35,064 bases of DNA from Prevotella sp. (GCA_017509155.1 JAFWQE010000123.1:1-35064); one strand, 5' to 3'; counted from the stretch's first letter, positions 15,501-24,777 are shown. Numbers and translations: made by a program. The notes: generated from the letters alone by a model not told the origin.

Positions 15501-17032
15501 TGACGGCCGCATACAAGGGCCTGGCCTACAGCACCGACTACAACTTCAAGCTCGACGGCGGATCCGTGAGCGACCTGGCTGGCAACACCCTCGCCACGGC
15601 CATCACCCTCGGCTTCACCACCATTGCCAAGCCCACCGTGCAGAAAGCACTCTACGACTTCATCGTGCCCGATGACGGAACCTTCAAGGAGGCCCTCGCG
15701 GCTGCCGCAGCCCGGTCGGACAAGAGCAAGCGCTATCGCATCTTCGTGCGCAAGGGCGACTACATCATCCCTGCCAACAAGGACAACATGGTGACCGGCA
15801 ACGACGGCAAGAGCTATCCCGACCCGAAGACATCGTTCGGCACGCCCAACGTATCCATCATCGGCGAGGACATGGAGGCAACGACCATTGCCAACCAGAT
15901 GCCCAACGACCTGTCGGAAAATCCCAGCGCAGGAGCTGGCGGCATGGCCAACCCGCTGGAGGGCATTCGCACGAGCGGACTGCTCTACCTGACGAGCAAC
16001 GCCACCAACACCTACTTCCAGGACATCACGCTGAAGACAAACACTGCCGACGCTACGGGACGCAACGTCATTCTGGTTGACGGCAGCAGCAAGACCATCT
16101 GCAAGAACGTCTGCCTCTGGGCCTACCAGGACACCTACGTGAGCGACAACACCCGCGGCCTCTACTACTTTGAGGGCGGACTGCTGCGCGGCCGCACCGA
16201 TTTCCTCTGCGGTTCGGGCGACGTGTTCTACAACGGCGTGACGCTGCAGATGTGCGAGAAGGGCGGCTACCTGGCCGTTCCGCGCGACAACTCTCACTAT
16301 GGCTACGTGTTCAAGGACTGCACCATCCGCGGCGAACAGGCCAGCGTGAACGGCAACTACTACCTGGGGCGCCCATGGACCGAGGGGGCTGAGGTCTACT
16401 TCATCGACACCCGCATGGAGGCCGTTCCCCTTGGTATCGGCTGGGCAGAGATGAGCGACGGCGGCTGCACCCGCATGGCCGAATACAACAGCATGTCGGC
16501 ATCGGGCAACGCCATCGACCTGAGCGGTCGGGCCACATCGCTGGGCAAGAAGACGCCCCACGAGAACAACCCCGTGCTCACCGCTGAGGAGGCCGCCGTC
16601 ATCGGCAACATGCAGAACACCTTCGGCGAATGGAATCCGCGCATGAGCACCGAGCAGGCTCCTGTGCCCACCAACGTGAAGCTCAAGGGCAACACCCTCA
16701 CCTGGGACGACAACGACTACACGCTGCTCTGGGCTATATGCCAGGACGGAACGGTTGTGGCCTTCACCACAGAGCCCACCTACACCATAACCGACAGCAA
16801 CGCCCGCTACACCGTGCGCGCGGCCAACGAGATGGGCGGACTCAGCGAACCATCGGCCGAGGCCAGCGACCCCGTGGGAATCCAGGAAATAGACAACGAT
16901 AACGACGACAACGTGGCCACCACCTACTACAACCTGGCAGGTGAGCGCGTGCCCGCAACGTCTAAGGGAATCGTCATCAAGGTCAGCACCTCGAAGAGCG
17001 GAGAGAAGAAGGCCGAGAAGGTCATCAGATAA
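12542..17032 (+). CDS. Giant secreted multidomain pectin methylesterase (CE8)
   Basis: The 1496-residue protein de-esterifies methylated galacturonan, exposing it to PL1 and GH28. The signal peptide (1-22, ..LMATLFASAQ) is followed by accessory beta domains: ~24-170; an InlB/bacterial-repeat-like part ~180-255; ~265-397; the module shared with the downstream lyase ~410-587; two repeats of the F-x-x-W/A-x-F kind ~590-745; a beta-sandwich ~749-930; and an SbsA-type Ig domain (Big_5) ~933-1030. The CE8 beta-helix follows at ~1035-1365. It has QDTYV (Gln1196, Asp1197), TDFLCGSG (nucleophile-type Asp1220; most relatives have DFIFG) and LGRPW (Arg1277, Trp1279). An FnIII-like part and a YYNLAGERV..KGIVIK tail end the protein. 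CE8 domains usually stand nearly alone at ~300-350 residues, so ~1000 residues here are non-catalytic. Confidence 0.9.
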   Translation: MEKKRRWGLLCLLLMATLFASAQTSFKDFKVDLTNGNLLSETEISNKSAVSLGIAVADDGTVSRVASDASDAVAVLSGKFHSNEHGWQNFSSTVSVPGPVKITFGTCAWGGDVTVKDASGQAVATFNTNTGACYHQNKTDNIVSGYYKGSATTLTISGGSYVPYFAVEQVDESEIPSDIKIAFSLGNNQAEGTLPSEETAAIGSDYTLPLNRTLYAEGKTLTGWTDGQTTYKPGDTFKAGDTNITLTAVFTDNAVTLADRTDAVTLNWDFQRKNGAPLLNYQNKTGIYVTQANVNGQVIDVKLDFDTNNQGKLANGNWTDWAQVNAGTKFTVPSCKGAVVAMEAYSAITTTTIDGQTDYTQGQTISYTIANTAETIDIVIGDGSYYRYIKVTLPVVEQSGGQTFDNAASNIVWALNDVDTYAMPNTQEPDGAFSLATVSVGDFTVSVDAPSAGANSGIKMLKLQPSGDNTSIEFIVKPTKGLTFTPTKVSAKVARFGTDGGTIDVSVKNAEGETQTLATGLIPARNNKTQADDAKGSDPKYTTEFTFDVPATLASSESFTLVVTESGLANTKQWGIGDVHIEGKVNGTTEAVAKHTFAIKANPEQGGSVNVYPQGTEFDEGTELKLTATKNFGYKFINWTDAAGAVVSTDNVFNYTLMADAELTANFEAVNTHELKYAVEGGANLYQVQPSPAPFVTADGKKMYEEGTEVTLTASTNPLVSFSNWSNGDTSSEIKVVMDNDVELTATYSAIDYIVGWDFYLPGNSSRVADFYSTSDNDATQLILIDEDGNTQAWLDKSTQGAGGYETMAGAAVNWKEVGRYHFQTKMNAKDFTNIKVKSQLLYNFNAHPHITLDWSADGENWQTVGEVTMETAKTIYDLDVTLPAEADHCETLYIRWMPDTQSTLVGSASENDGTSISNIFVIADAAIFDDGTAPVLVSTVPESGATGASANGRIVLNFDEKVKLTDNAKATLNGDALALTASGKTVTAAYKGLAYSTDYNFKLDGGSVSDLAGNTLATAITLGFTTIAKPTVQKALYDFIVPDDGTFKEALAAAAARSDKSKRYRIFVRKGDYIIPANKDNMVTGNDGKSYPDPKTSFGTPNVSIIGEDMEATTIANQMPNDLSENPSAGAGGMANPLEGIRTSGLLYLTSNATNTYFQDITLKTNTADATGRNVILVDGSSKTICKNVCLWAYQDTYVSDNTRGLYYFEGGLLRGRTDFLCGSGDVFYNGVTLQMCEKGGYLAVPRDNSHYGYVFKDCTIRGEQASVNGNYYLGRPWTEGAEVYFIDTRMEAVPLGIGWAEMSDGGCTRMAEYNSMSASGNAIDLSGRATSLGKKTPHENNPVLTAEEAAVIGNMQNTFGEWNPRMSTEQAPVPTNVKLKGNTLTWDDNDYTLLWAICQDGTVVAFTTEPTYTITDSNARYTVRAANEMGGLSEPSAEASDPVGIQEIDNDNDDNVATTYYNLAGERVPATSKGIVIKVSTSKSGEKKAEKVIR

Positions 17033-17052
17033 TCCCGCATCATCTATACAAC

Positions 17053-17098
17053 AAGCGCCCACCCTGCCCTATCGGAAGAGCACGGGTGGGTGCTTTTG
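17053..17098 (+). terminator. Terminator after the pectin methylesterase gene
   Basis: GCGCCCACCC (17055-17064) pairs with GGGTGGGTGC (17084-17093) with one mismatch, followed by TTTTGTC. It separates the esterase from the SusC operon. Confidence 0.75.
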
Positions 17099-17116
17099 TC
17101 TTGCAATGAATTCTAT

Positions 17117-17250
17117 CAGGAGTTACAGACGATACTTCTAGCACGTTTAATTCCATAATGGAGCAAATAAACTAACGTCTGCCGCTCGAACTTGTTCGCT
17201 CTGCTTGCAAAGAACTCCTGTAACTCCTGAACTCCTAATTCGAACTCCCA
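17117..17250. repeat. Inverted heptad array, locus D (degenerate)
   Basis: CAGGAGTTACA (17117-17127) is followed by GACGATACTT (17128-17137), the reverse complement of the AAGTATCGTC core. The complementary arm at 17211-17250 reads GAACTCCTGTAACTCCTGAA and CTCC units. The 70-base centre shows nothing recognisable. From 17250 to 17410 the sequence is AT-rich without a gene. Confidence 0.65.
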
Positions 17251-17411
17251 AAAAAAACGCCAAATAAACGTTGTTTTCCCGGCAAATAAAATGCTTTTTT
17301 CTGCCGTTTTTTTTTCGCTTCTTATCCGTTGTTTTCTGCATCGTTATAAGCCATAGCGACACTTCACTCAAACCTTTACGTTAAATGAAAGACACAAAAA
17401 GTTATAAAAAT

Positions 17412-17442
17412 TTTGCGATGTTCTTTTTTTTTGTTACCTTTG
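17412..17442 (+). promoter_or_regulatory. Promoter of the susC-susD operon
   Basis: TTTG (17412-17415), 19 bases, TACCTTTG (17435-17442): a full consensus match. It leaves a ~110-base leader before the ATG at 17563, in which I see no riboswitch or stable hairpin. Confidence 0.75.
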
Positions 17443-17562
17443 CAAAATATAACGAACTACAACGCGCATTCCTATAAAACAAATATGGTGTAAGCGCAAG
17501 CAACAATCACGATGCTATCTGAGAAGAAAGACAACTTATTTAATAACTAATTAATAACATTT

Positions 17563-20500
17563 ATGTCTGTACATTTGAAAAGTTTACGAACAGCGCTCGT
17601 ACTGTCCCTGCTATTCATTGTGGGCTGTATTCAGGCGCAAACTGTCAATGGTACGGTGACGGACTCGAGTGGTGAGGCCGTCATCGGCGCCACGGTGATG
17701 GAACGAGGCACGAAGAATGCGGTGGTCACCGACTTCGACGGAAACTTCTCCATCAAGGTATCGGGAAACAATCCCATCGTCATTTCATACGTAGGTATGA
17801 AGCCGCAGACCATCGATGTGAAGGGCAAGTCGCAAGTGAGCGTCGTGCTCGAGGACGATGCCAACACGCTGAACGACGTGGTGGTGATCGGTTATGGCTC
17901 TGTGAGAAAGAAAGACCTGACGGGTTCGGTGGCCACGGTCACGGGTCAGGACCTGGTGAAGGTGCCGGTGTCGAACGTGTCGGAGGCTCTGACGGGTAAG
18001 ATGGCCGGTGTGAACATCACCACAACCGACGGTTCTCCCGATGCCGAGGTGCTCATCCGCGTGCGCGGTGGCGGCTCCATCACGGGCGACAACTCCCCGC
18101 TCATCGTGATCGACGGTTTCCAGGGCGGATCGCTCAGCGACCTCTCACCCAACGACATCGAGGACATCACCGTGCTGAAGGACGCATCGTCGACCGCCAT
18201 CTACGGTTCGGAAGGTGCCAACGGTGTTATTCTGATCACCACGAAAGGCGCCAAGGGCGGCAAGACGGTGGTGAACTACAACGGCTACCTGCAGACGAAG
18301 ACCGTGTCGAAGCGCATGGACGTGCTCAATGCCTACGAGTATGTCATGTCCAACTATGAGTATGCAGCCCTGCGCGGCGAGAGCGCGCTCAACTCTTTCT
18401 ACAAGCAGTTTGGCGTGTTCGACGACCTCTACCTCTACAAGAGCATCGAGGCCATCGACTGGCAGGAAGACCTGTTTGGCCAGAACGTGCTGTCGCAGAG
18501 CCACAACGTGAGCCTGCAGGGTGGCACCGAGAAGACCAAGTTCAACCTCTCGGGCACCTACGACTTCAACGCCGGCCTGATGCCCAACAACGACTTCTCG
18601 CGCTACGCCTTCCTGTTCAAGCTGAACCACGACATCAGCGACAAGCTGAAGTTCTCGCTCACAGCCCGTGTGAACGACCAGACGGCCAACGGACAGGGCA
18701 CACAGGGCGGCACCTATAAGGTGCGCACCGAGCAGGCCCTCTATGGTGTGGCCACGAAAGGTCTCTCGGGAATGATCACGCCCGACTTCTCAACCATGTC
18801 GGACGATGAAATCGTGGAATGGCAGCGTGCAAACATGTCGCTCGCTGAGCAGTCGGAGCAGTACTGGCGCCGCCGCAACAACCGCGGATTCGTGTTCAAC
18901 GGCTCACTCGACTGGACGACGCCTCTCAAAGGCCTGAAGGCTCACCTGGAAGGTGGCTACACCTACGGTTTCAACGAGGTGAAGAACTGGTATGGAGCTA
19001 CCACCACGCAGGCTTCGTATGTGGGTGGTGACCCGCTGGCCGACTGGCAGAAGACCAACACCAGCAGCATCCGCGAGAGCTTCACGCTGACCTACGACAC
19101 CAAGATCAACAAGATACACCACCTGAACGTGATGGCCGGACAGGAGTTCCGCACAAGCCGCTCCAACTACAACAAGATGGACGGCAACAACTTCAGCCAG
19201 GCCTTCACCGCCGACCAGGTGTTTGCCAACTACGGCCTGGGCACCATGCAGGCCATGACCGGCAACGTGGCAGCCAACCAGAACAAGGTGTCGTTCTTCG
19301 GACGTATCAACTACACGCTGATGGACCGCTACCTGCTCACGCTGACCCTGCGTGAGGACGGCAGCTCGCAGTTTGCCGACGGCCACCAGTGGGGCTTCTT
19401 CCCCGCAGCAGCCGCATCGTGGCGCATCATTGAGGAGCCCTGGATGAAGGGGGCACAGAAGTGGCTCTCCAACCTGAAACTACGCTTCTCCTACGGTAAG
19501 GTGGGTAACGACAAGCTGCCCAGCTACATGTTCAGCCAGCTCTACAACACAAACAGCGGCTCGAAGCGCTACGGCGTGGGCGACTCTTCCAACTCGCACC
19601 TGGCCGTGACCAACGTGCTGGCCAACCCGCTGCTCACATGGGAGAAGAGAACCACGCGCAACCTCGGTCTCGACTTCGGATTCTTCAACGAGCGCATCAA
19701 CGGTAACATCGACGTATACTGGAACGACACCGACGACCTGCTCATCAACCACAACATCGCAGCCCCGGGCTACACCACCGTGTGGGAGAACTCGGCCTCG
19801 ACGAGCAACAAGGGTGTGGAACTCACCGTCAATGCAGCCCTCGTGCAGAAGAAGAACTTCACCCTGATGGCCAACTTCAACATAGGCTTCGACAAGTCGA
19901 ACGTGAAGGGCCTGGCCAACGGCCTGCAGGAAATGACCTTCGCCTCGGGATGGGCCAGCACCGACAACAAGAACCAGCAGGACTACATCGTCCGCATAGG
20001 CGACCCCATCGGACTGGTGTACGGCTGGGAGAGCGACGGCTACTACACAACGAACGACTTTGAGAGCTATGACCCCGTGACCGGAGCCTACAAGCTGAAA
20101 GAAGGCGTGGCCACCACATCGCTGCTCGGAGGCACCATCGGCATACGCCCAGGTGCCATGAAGCTGAAAGACCGCGACGGCGACGGCAACGTTGACGCCA
20201 ACGACATCACAGTGATTGGCGACACCAACCCCGACTTCGCAGGCGGTTTCGGATTCAGCGGAAACCTCTACGACTTCGACTTCAACGTGAACTTCACCTA
20301 CAAGGTGGGCAACGACATCTACAACGCCAACAAGATACAGACCACGTCGCGCTATCGCGCCGGTACCTATCCCAACATGCGCGCCGAGATGAGCCAGAGC
20401 AATGCCTACTCGTACATCAACCCCGAGACGGGCGTGCTGCTCGAAGAGCTGTCTGACCTGGCCTACTGGAATGAAGGCGGCAACGGACAGGCTGCCAAGG

Positions 20501-20823
20501 CCATGTGGAGCCCGTTCTCCACGGGCGACGCCGTGGTGGTGCCCACAGACTGGGCCATGGACGATGCATCGTTCCTCCGCCTGCAGAGCCTCACCGTGGG
20601 CTACACGCTGCCCAACAAGCTCACGCGCAAGGTCGGCATTCAGCGACTCCGCTTCTACGTGACAGGAACCAACCTGTTTGTCATCTCCGACTATCCCGGC
20701 TTCGACCCAGAGGTCAGCTCGTATGCTCGCAACAGTAGCTATTCGGGACTCACACCGGGCATCGACTTCTCGTCTTATCCCAAGAGCCGCGCATTCACCT
20801 TCGGCGTGAACGTGACGCTTTGA
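17563..20823 (+). CDS. SusC-like TonB-dependent outer-membrane oligosaccharide transporter
   Basis: The 1086 residues are full length for a SusC/RagA protein. The signal peptide ends near CIQAQ. A carboxypeptidase-regulatory-like domain (~27-105) starts TVNGTVTDSSGEAVIGATV. The SusC signature NDVVVIGYGSVRKKDLTGSV leads into the plug (~110-235, with ITVLKDASSTAIYGSEGANGVILITTKG). A 22-strand-type barrel ends in FTFGVNVTL. It imports polymer fragments into the periplasm using TonB energy, with the SusD partner encoded 36 bases downstream acting as a lid. Given its neighbours the cargo is probably pectin oligomers; this is inferred from context, not from residues. Confidence 0.96.
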   Translation: MSVHLKSLRTALVLSLLFIVGCIQAQTVNGTVTDSSGEAVIGATVMERGTKNAVVTDFDGNFSIKVSGNNPIVISYVGMKPQTIDVKGKSQVSVVLEDDANTLNDVVVIGYGSVRKKDLTGSVATVTGQDLVKVPVSNVSEALTGKMAGVNITTTDGSPDAEVLIRVRGGGSITGDNSPLIVIDGFQGGSLSDLSPNDIEDITVLKDASSTAIYGSEGANGVILITTKGAKGGKTVVNYNGYLQTKTVSKRMDVLNAYEYVMSNYEYAALRGESALNSFYKQFGVFDDLYLYKSIEAIDWQEDLFGQNVLSQSHNVSLQGGTEKTKFNLSGTYDFNAGLMPNNDFSRYAFLFKLNHDISDKLKFSLTARVNDQTANGQGTQGGTYKVRTEQALYGVATKGLSGMITPDFSTMSDDEIVEWQRANMSLAEQSEQYWRRRNNRGFVFNGSLDWTTPLKGLKAHLEGGYTYGFNEVKNWYGATTTQASYVGGDPLADWQKTNTSSIRESFTLTYDTKINKIHHLNVMAGQEFRTSRSNYNKMDGNNFSQAFTADQVFANYGLGTMQAMTGNVAANQNKVSFFGRINYTLMDRYLLTLTLREDGSSQFADGHQWGFFPAAAASWRIIEEPWMKGAQKWLSNLKLRFSYGKVGNDKLPSYMFSQLYNTNSGSKRYGVGDSSNSHLAVTNVLANPLLTWEKRTTRNLGLDFGFFNERINGNIDVYWNDTDDLLINHNIAAPGYTTVWENSASTSNKGVELTVNAALVQKKNFTLMANFNIGFDKSNVKGLANGLQEMTFASGWASTDNKNQQDYIVRIGDPIGLVYGWESDGYYTTNDFESYDPVTGAYKLKEGVATTSLLGGTIGIRPGAMKLKDRDGDGNVDANDITVIGDTNPDFAGGFGFSGNLYDFDFNVNFTYKVGNDIYNANKIQTTSRYRAGTYPNMRAEMSQSNAYSYINPETGVLLEELSDLAYWNEGGNGQAAKAMWSPFSTGDAVVVPTDWAMDDASFLRLQSLTVGYTLPNKLTRKVGIQRLRFYVTGTNLFVISDYPGFDPEVSSYARNSSYSGLTPGIDFSSYPKSRAFTFGVNVTL

Positions 20824-20859
20824 TCATTCCAAACACATAACGCATAATTCATAATCAAA

Positions 20860-23025
20860 ATGAAACTGAGAAACAAATATATAGCTATTGCAGCTGTCGG
20901 AGCCTTGACGCTGACATCGTGCAGCGATACGCTGAACGTTGACTCTCCGTCGCAGATGGACCAGACTATGGTTTACAACTCGACAGAATTTGCAACCAAC
21001 GCCATCAACGGCGTATATGTATTGTTCTGTGAAGACCCATACACATCGCGTATGTGCGGCGTATGGATGCAGAACACCGACGTGGAAGCCATGGGCGTGA
21101 GCGCCACCACAGCCACCAACCACCGTAACGCTGTGTGGCCCCTTCAGGGAGCTGGCAACGTGGGATGGAGCGACGTGAAGAAGGTATGGGACAACAACCT
21201 TCAGGCTATTGAGCGTGCCAACCAGGTGCGCGCTGGTATCGACAACAGCAGCATCGGACAACAGGACGAAATGCAGCAGATCAAGGGTGAAGCCACCTGT
21301 CTGAAGGCTTATCGCTACTATCTGATGTGCAACTTCTTCGGCGATGTGCCCTACTATGACATTGCTGCCAAGTGGGGCGATGAGATTGACAAGCCTCGCA
21401 CCGACAAGAACGTCGTCTACAGCCGTTGCCTTCAGCAGCTGGTAGACATTGAGCCCGCCATGAAGTGGAGCGACGTGAACACCGGCGGCATTGAGCGCAT
21501 GAACCGCGACTTCGCCATCGGCCTCATTGCCCGCATCGCACTCTTCCGTGCCGGCTACGGCATGACCAAAGACGGAACCATGAAGCGCGCCGACGAATAT
21601 CTCGACGTGAATGCAGACTCGCTCACCGTGACCTATAAAGACGTGAACGGCGCCGAGAAGACCGCCCGCACCTACACCGAATACTATCAGATGGCCAAGG
21701 ACTATTGCCAGAAGCTCATCCAGCTGAAGCCCCGCGACCTGTATCCCGACTTCGAGCAGTCGTTCATCAACGAGATGAACTACTCGCCCGAGAACAACGC
21801 CGAGGTGCTCTACGAGGTAGCCTTCGTCCAGAACTACGGTGGCGACATCGGCTGGAGCTTCGGTGTTGCCAACACGGGTAGCTGCGCCAAGGGTAACACC
21901 ACCGCCCAGGTGGCCGTCACTCCTACCTACTACATGTCGTTTGCCGACAACGACTCCCGCCGCGACATCTGCTGTGCCAAGTATAGTCATGAGAACGACA
22001 CAGTGAAGGCATCGGCCGCTACCGGTCTCTACGCCGGCAAGTGGGACCGCTCGCGTGCAGCCAAGGAGCTTGGCTCAGGCTCGTCGAAGGGCACCGGCAT
22101 CAACTTCCCGCTGATGCGCTATTCCGACGTTCTCCTCATGCTGGCCGAGGCCGAGAATGAGCTCAACGGCCCCACGGCTCTTGCCAAGGAGTGCCTCACC
22201 AAGGTTCGTGCCCGCGCTTTCGCCAACAGCCCTACCTACGCTGCCGACGTGACGGAATACGTGGCCAACCTCAACTCTAAGGCCGCCTTCTTCGACGCCA
22301 TCGTCAACGAGCGTGCTTGGGAGTTTGGCAGCGAGGCCCTTCGCAAGTTCGACCTCATACGCTGGAACCTCTATGCCAAGAAGATCGAGGAAGCCATGCG
22401 CACCGCCCTCTGCTGGGGTATTTCTACCAACGAAGACCTGCTCAACGACGAGGCCGTCATGGCCAAGTATCCCGAGGCCATCAACTACGTCAACTGGGCC
22501 AACAAGCTCTGGTATGTGAAAGTTGCAAAGAACAACCTCAAGAGCGACATCAAGTGGTACAACGAGAAATACAAGATTGAGCAAGACGACGCCACCATGA
22601 CCTCTGAAGGCTGGCAATCGGTGAACTGGGGTTCGCAGATGATCAAGCGTACGCGCACCTATATCTATGGTGGCACAGACTACGGCACCACCACACCGAC
22701 CAAGACCGACAACGGCGACGGCACCACCACCTACGTGCTGGGCACTGCTCCCAACACGAAGAGCGTGACCGTGACCAACGGCGAGCCCACCGGCATCACA
22801 CGCAAGGACGTTTATGCCGCCAGCGACTACTTCACACGCCTCTACCGCGGCTACTCCAATGGTGCGCTCACGGGCAACGGCGTGGTGCCCTACCTGCTGC
22901 CCATCACCACTGAGACCATCTCAGCAAGCTCTGTACTCAACAACGACGGCTATCACATCCTGGATGCAAACATGGACGATGGCGTGAACGTCGAAGTGGC
23001 TACAATTGAACGCGATTACAAATAA
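20860..23025 (+). CDS. SusD-like outer-membrane glycan-binding lipoprotein
   Basis: The 721-residue RagB/SusD family protein has a lipoprotein signal ending LTLTSC (Cys21). TPR-like helices follow, with the family segments NAINGVYV, VWDNNLQAIERANQVRAGI, EATCLKAYRYYLMCNFFGDVPYYD and the C-terminal MRYSDVLLMLAEAENELNG.. and NERAWEFGSEALRKFDLIRW. It binds oligosaccharide above the SusC barrel. It is longer than the common ~500-600 residues, with an extra segment near residues 570-680 rich in Thr and Lys. It is in an operon with susC and the next lipoprotein gene (15-base gap). Confidence 0.95.
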   Translation: MKLRNKYIAIAAVGALTLTSCSDTLNVDSPSQMDQTMVYNSTEFATNAINGVYVLFCEDPYTSRMCGVWMQNTDVEAMGVSATTATNHRNAVWPLQGAGNVGWSDVKKVWDNNLQAIERANQVRAGIDNSSIGQQDEMQQIKGEATCLKAYRYYLMCNFFGDVPYYDIAAKWGDEIDKPRTDKNVVYSRCLQQLVDIEPAMKWSDVNTGGIERMNRDFAIGLIARIALFRAGYGMTKDGTMKRADEYLDVNADSLTVTYKDVNGAEKTARTYTEYYQMAKDYCQKLIQLKPRDLYPDFEQSFINEMNYSPENNAEVLYEVAFVQNYGGDIGWSFGVANTGSCAKGNTTAQVAVTPTYYMSFADNDSRRDICCAKYSHENDTVKASAATGLYAGKWDRSRAAKELGSGSSKGTGINFPLMRYSDVLLMLAEAENELNGPTALAKECLTKVRARAFANSPTYAADVTEYVANLNSKAAFFDAIVNERAWEFGSEALRKFDLIRWNLYAKKIEEAMRTALCWGISTNEDLLNDEAVMAKYPEAINYVNWANKLWYVKVAKNNLKSDIKWYNEKYKIEQDDATMTSEGWQSVNWGSQMIKRTRTYIYGGTDYGTTTPTKTDNGDGTTTYVLGTAPNTKSVTVTNGEPTGITRKDVYAASDYFTRLYRGYSNGALTGNGVVPYLLPITTETISASSVLNNDGYHILDANMDDGVNVEVATIERDYK

Positions 23026-23040
23026 CATCCGACAGAAATT

Positions 23041-24777
23041 ATGAAAAAGATAATCAAATCCATGTTGCTGCTTGCAGCAATCACCGCAGGAATGGGAACG
23101 CTCGCCAGCTGTGGCGACGACGAAGACCTTACGACGGCCGACGCCCTCTTCCGCCCCATCATCAATGAGACCGACAACATCGAGCTGGGCCTGGACGAGA
23201 ACAAGATTCCATTCATGATCATCAAGTGGGACAACTACACCAATGCCGACCAGTACACGGTGAAGGTTGAGGCCATCGACGGTTCCGACACTCAGGAGGT
23301 TACCACCAGCGACCTGACCTGCCGGTTCAACAATCTCAAATACGACAAGGAGTACTATGTCTACATCAGCTCGGCCAACACGGCCACGGGCCTTGTCTCG
23401 AAGCCCTTCTCGCTGACAACGATCACGCCCGACTACCCCACCTCGCTCACGACGCCTGCCACCACCGACCTCATCGACACGCAGGCACGCATCAAGTGGG
23501 CCGAAGAGGTGAGCTACGATGAGCTGAAGGTCTACAAGGACAGCAATGACTCGCTGGTGTGCGACACTCTGCTCAATGCCGACATCAATGCCGCCAGCGA
23601 AATCATCTTCAAGGGCCTGCAGCCCAAGACCACCTACCGTGTGGAGGCCTATCAGAACGGCAGCTACCAGGGAAAGAAGCGCTTCACCACGGCAGCCGCA
23701 GAGAAGTATGAGGGCGTGGTGGTAGACCTGCGCGGCGTGTCAGGCGGCGAGACCTACATCACTGCCGACCAGCTGGCAGCCGACGTGGCGGCCAACCCCG
23801 ACCAGGACATCACCTATGTGCTTGAAGGCGGCACGCTCTACAAGATCTCGGGCGGCACCAACATCCCAGGCACAACGAAGACCATCCGCTTCGTCACGGG
23901 TCTCACCCTGAAGGGCAACGCCATCTTCCGCTCGGGCGGCGGCATGGGCGGTGTGGCCGGACAGGACATCAACAGCATCGTGTTCGAGAAGATAGACTTC
24001 ATCAGCGACAAGGCCATTGCCGGAGGAGGCTATGAGGTGGAAACCAACCACGATAAGGGATGGGGCGGCCGACAGGTGTTCAACATCAACGGCTATGGAG
24101 CCACCATCAGCAACCTCACCTTCAAGAACTGCTCCATGACGGGCTATCGTGCCGTCGTGCGCTCGCAGAAAGATGGCGACAACATCACCAACATCTTGTT
24201 AGAGGACTGCCTCATCAACGCCATCGGCGACCAGGGCGTGCTCACCACAACAAACAAGAGCGGTGACTGGAAGAACGTGACCATGCGCAACTGCACGGTC
24301 AACAACATCGTGCTTCTGTGCGACTTCCGCACCACCACCAACAAGCTGACGTTCAACATCGAGAACTGCACCTTCTGCTATGCTCCCATCGAGACCACGG
24401 CCAACGCCAACACGCCGATGTTCCGCCTGGGTTCAGGCAATGTGGTGCTGAACGTGAAGAACACGCTCTTCGGCCCGTCTATGAAGACCTTGAACTCAGA
24501 GGGTGGCGACATCTATCCCTATGAGGCTGGTACCGCAGGTTCTATCTTCCTCACTGGCACACCCGACAACTTCGTCGTGGAGAACAGCTACAAGACCAAC
24601 TTTGCCTGGACCGACCTCGGTGCAGAAGAGCCGAAAATCTACCCGCTCGAAGGCCTCGGAGAACTGGGTATCAGCGAGACTGAGCTGTGGAACAATCCTT
24701 CCAAGGGAACGTTCAACATCATCGGTAAGGTCTCTGGTGTTGACTTCAGCAAGCTGGGCGACGCCCGCTGGAAGTAA
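23041..24777 (+). CDS. Surface lipoprotein with FnIII and DUF4957/DUF5123-like beta-helix domains
   Basis: The 578-residue lipoprotein has Cys24 followed directly by GDDED, an acidic run like the Bacteroidota lipoprotein export signal, so surface exposure is likely. Two fibronectin-III-like domains (~40-220, for example FMIIKWDNYTNADQYTVKVEAIDG and RIKWAEEVSYDELKVYKD) precede a right-handed-helix-like region (~225-575). That region includes VVDLRGVSGGETYITADQLAADV and repeated NCTxxN rungs, as in DUF4957/DUF5123 proteins that accompany SusCD pairs in pectin loci. No catalytic residues are recognised, so a glycan-binding role in the SusE position is inferred. It is the last gene of the susCD operon, followed by a strong terminator. 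Confidence 0.8.
   Translation: MKKIIKSMLLLAAITAGMGTLASCGDDEDLTTADALFRPIINETDNIELGLDENKIPFMIIKWDNYTNADQYTVKVEAIDGSDTQEVTTSDLTCRFNNLKYDKEYYVYISSANTATGLVSKPFSLTTITPDYPTSLTTPATTDLIDTQARIKWAEEVSYDELKVYKDSNDSLVCDTLLNADINAASEIIFKGLQPKTTYRVEAYQNGSYQGKKRFTTAAAEKYEGVVVDLRGVSGGETYITADQLAADVAANPDQDITYVLEGGTLYKISGGTNIPGTTKTIRFVTGLTLKGNAIFRSGGGMGGVAGQDINSIVFEKIDFISDKAIAGGGYEVETNHDKGWGGRQVFNINGYGATISNLTFKNCSMTGYRAVVRSQKDGDNITNILLEDCLINAIGDQGVLTTTNKSGDWKNVTMRNCTVNNIVLLCDFRTTTNKLTFNIENCTFCYAPIETTANANTPMFRLGSGNVVLNVKNTLFGPSMKTLNSEGGDIYPYEAGTAGSIFLTGTPDNFVVENSYKTNFAWTDLGAEEPKIYPLEGLGELGISETELWNNPSKGTFNIIGKVSGVDFSKLGDARWK

Noticed and set aside
14057..17062. 1001-codon open frame on the minus strand
   Set aside because: It lies antisense to the pectin methylesterase, has a His/Val/Gly/Ala-rich composition with no domain, and arises from GC-rich codon bias of the real gene.
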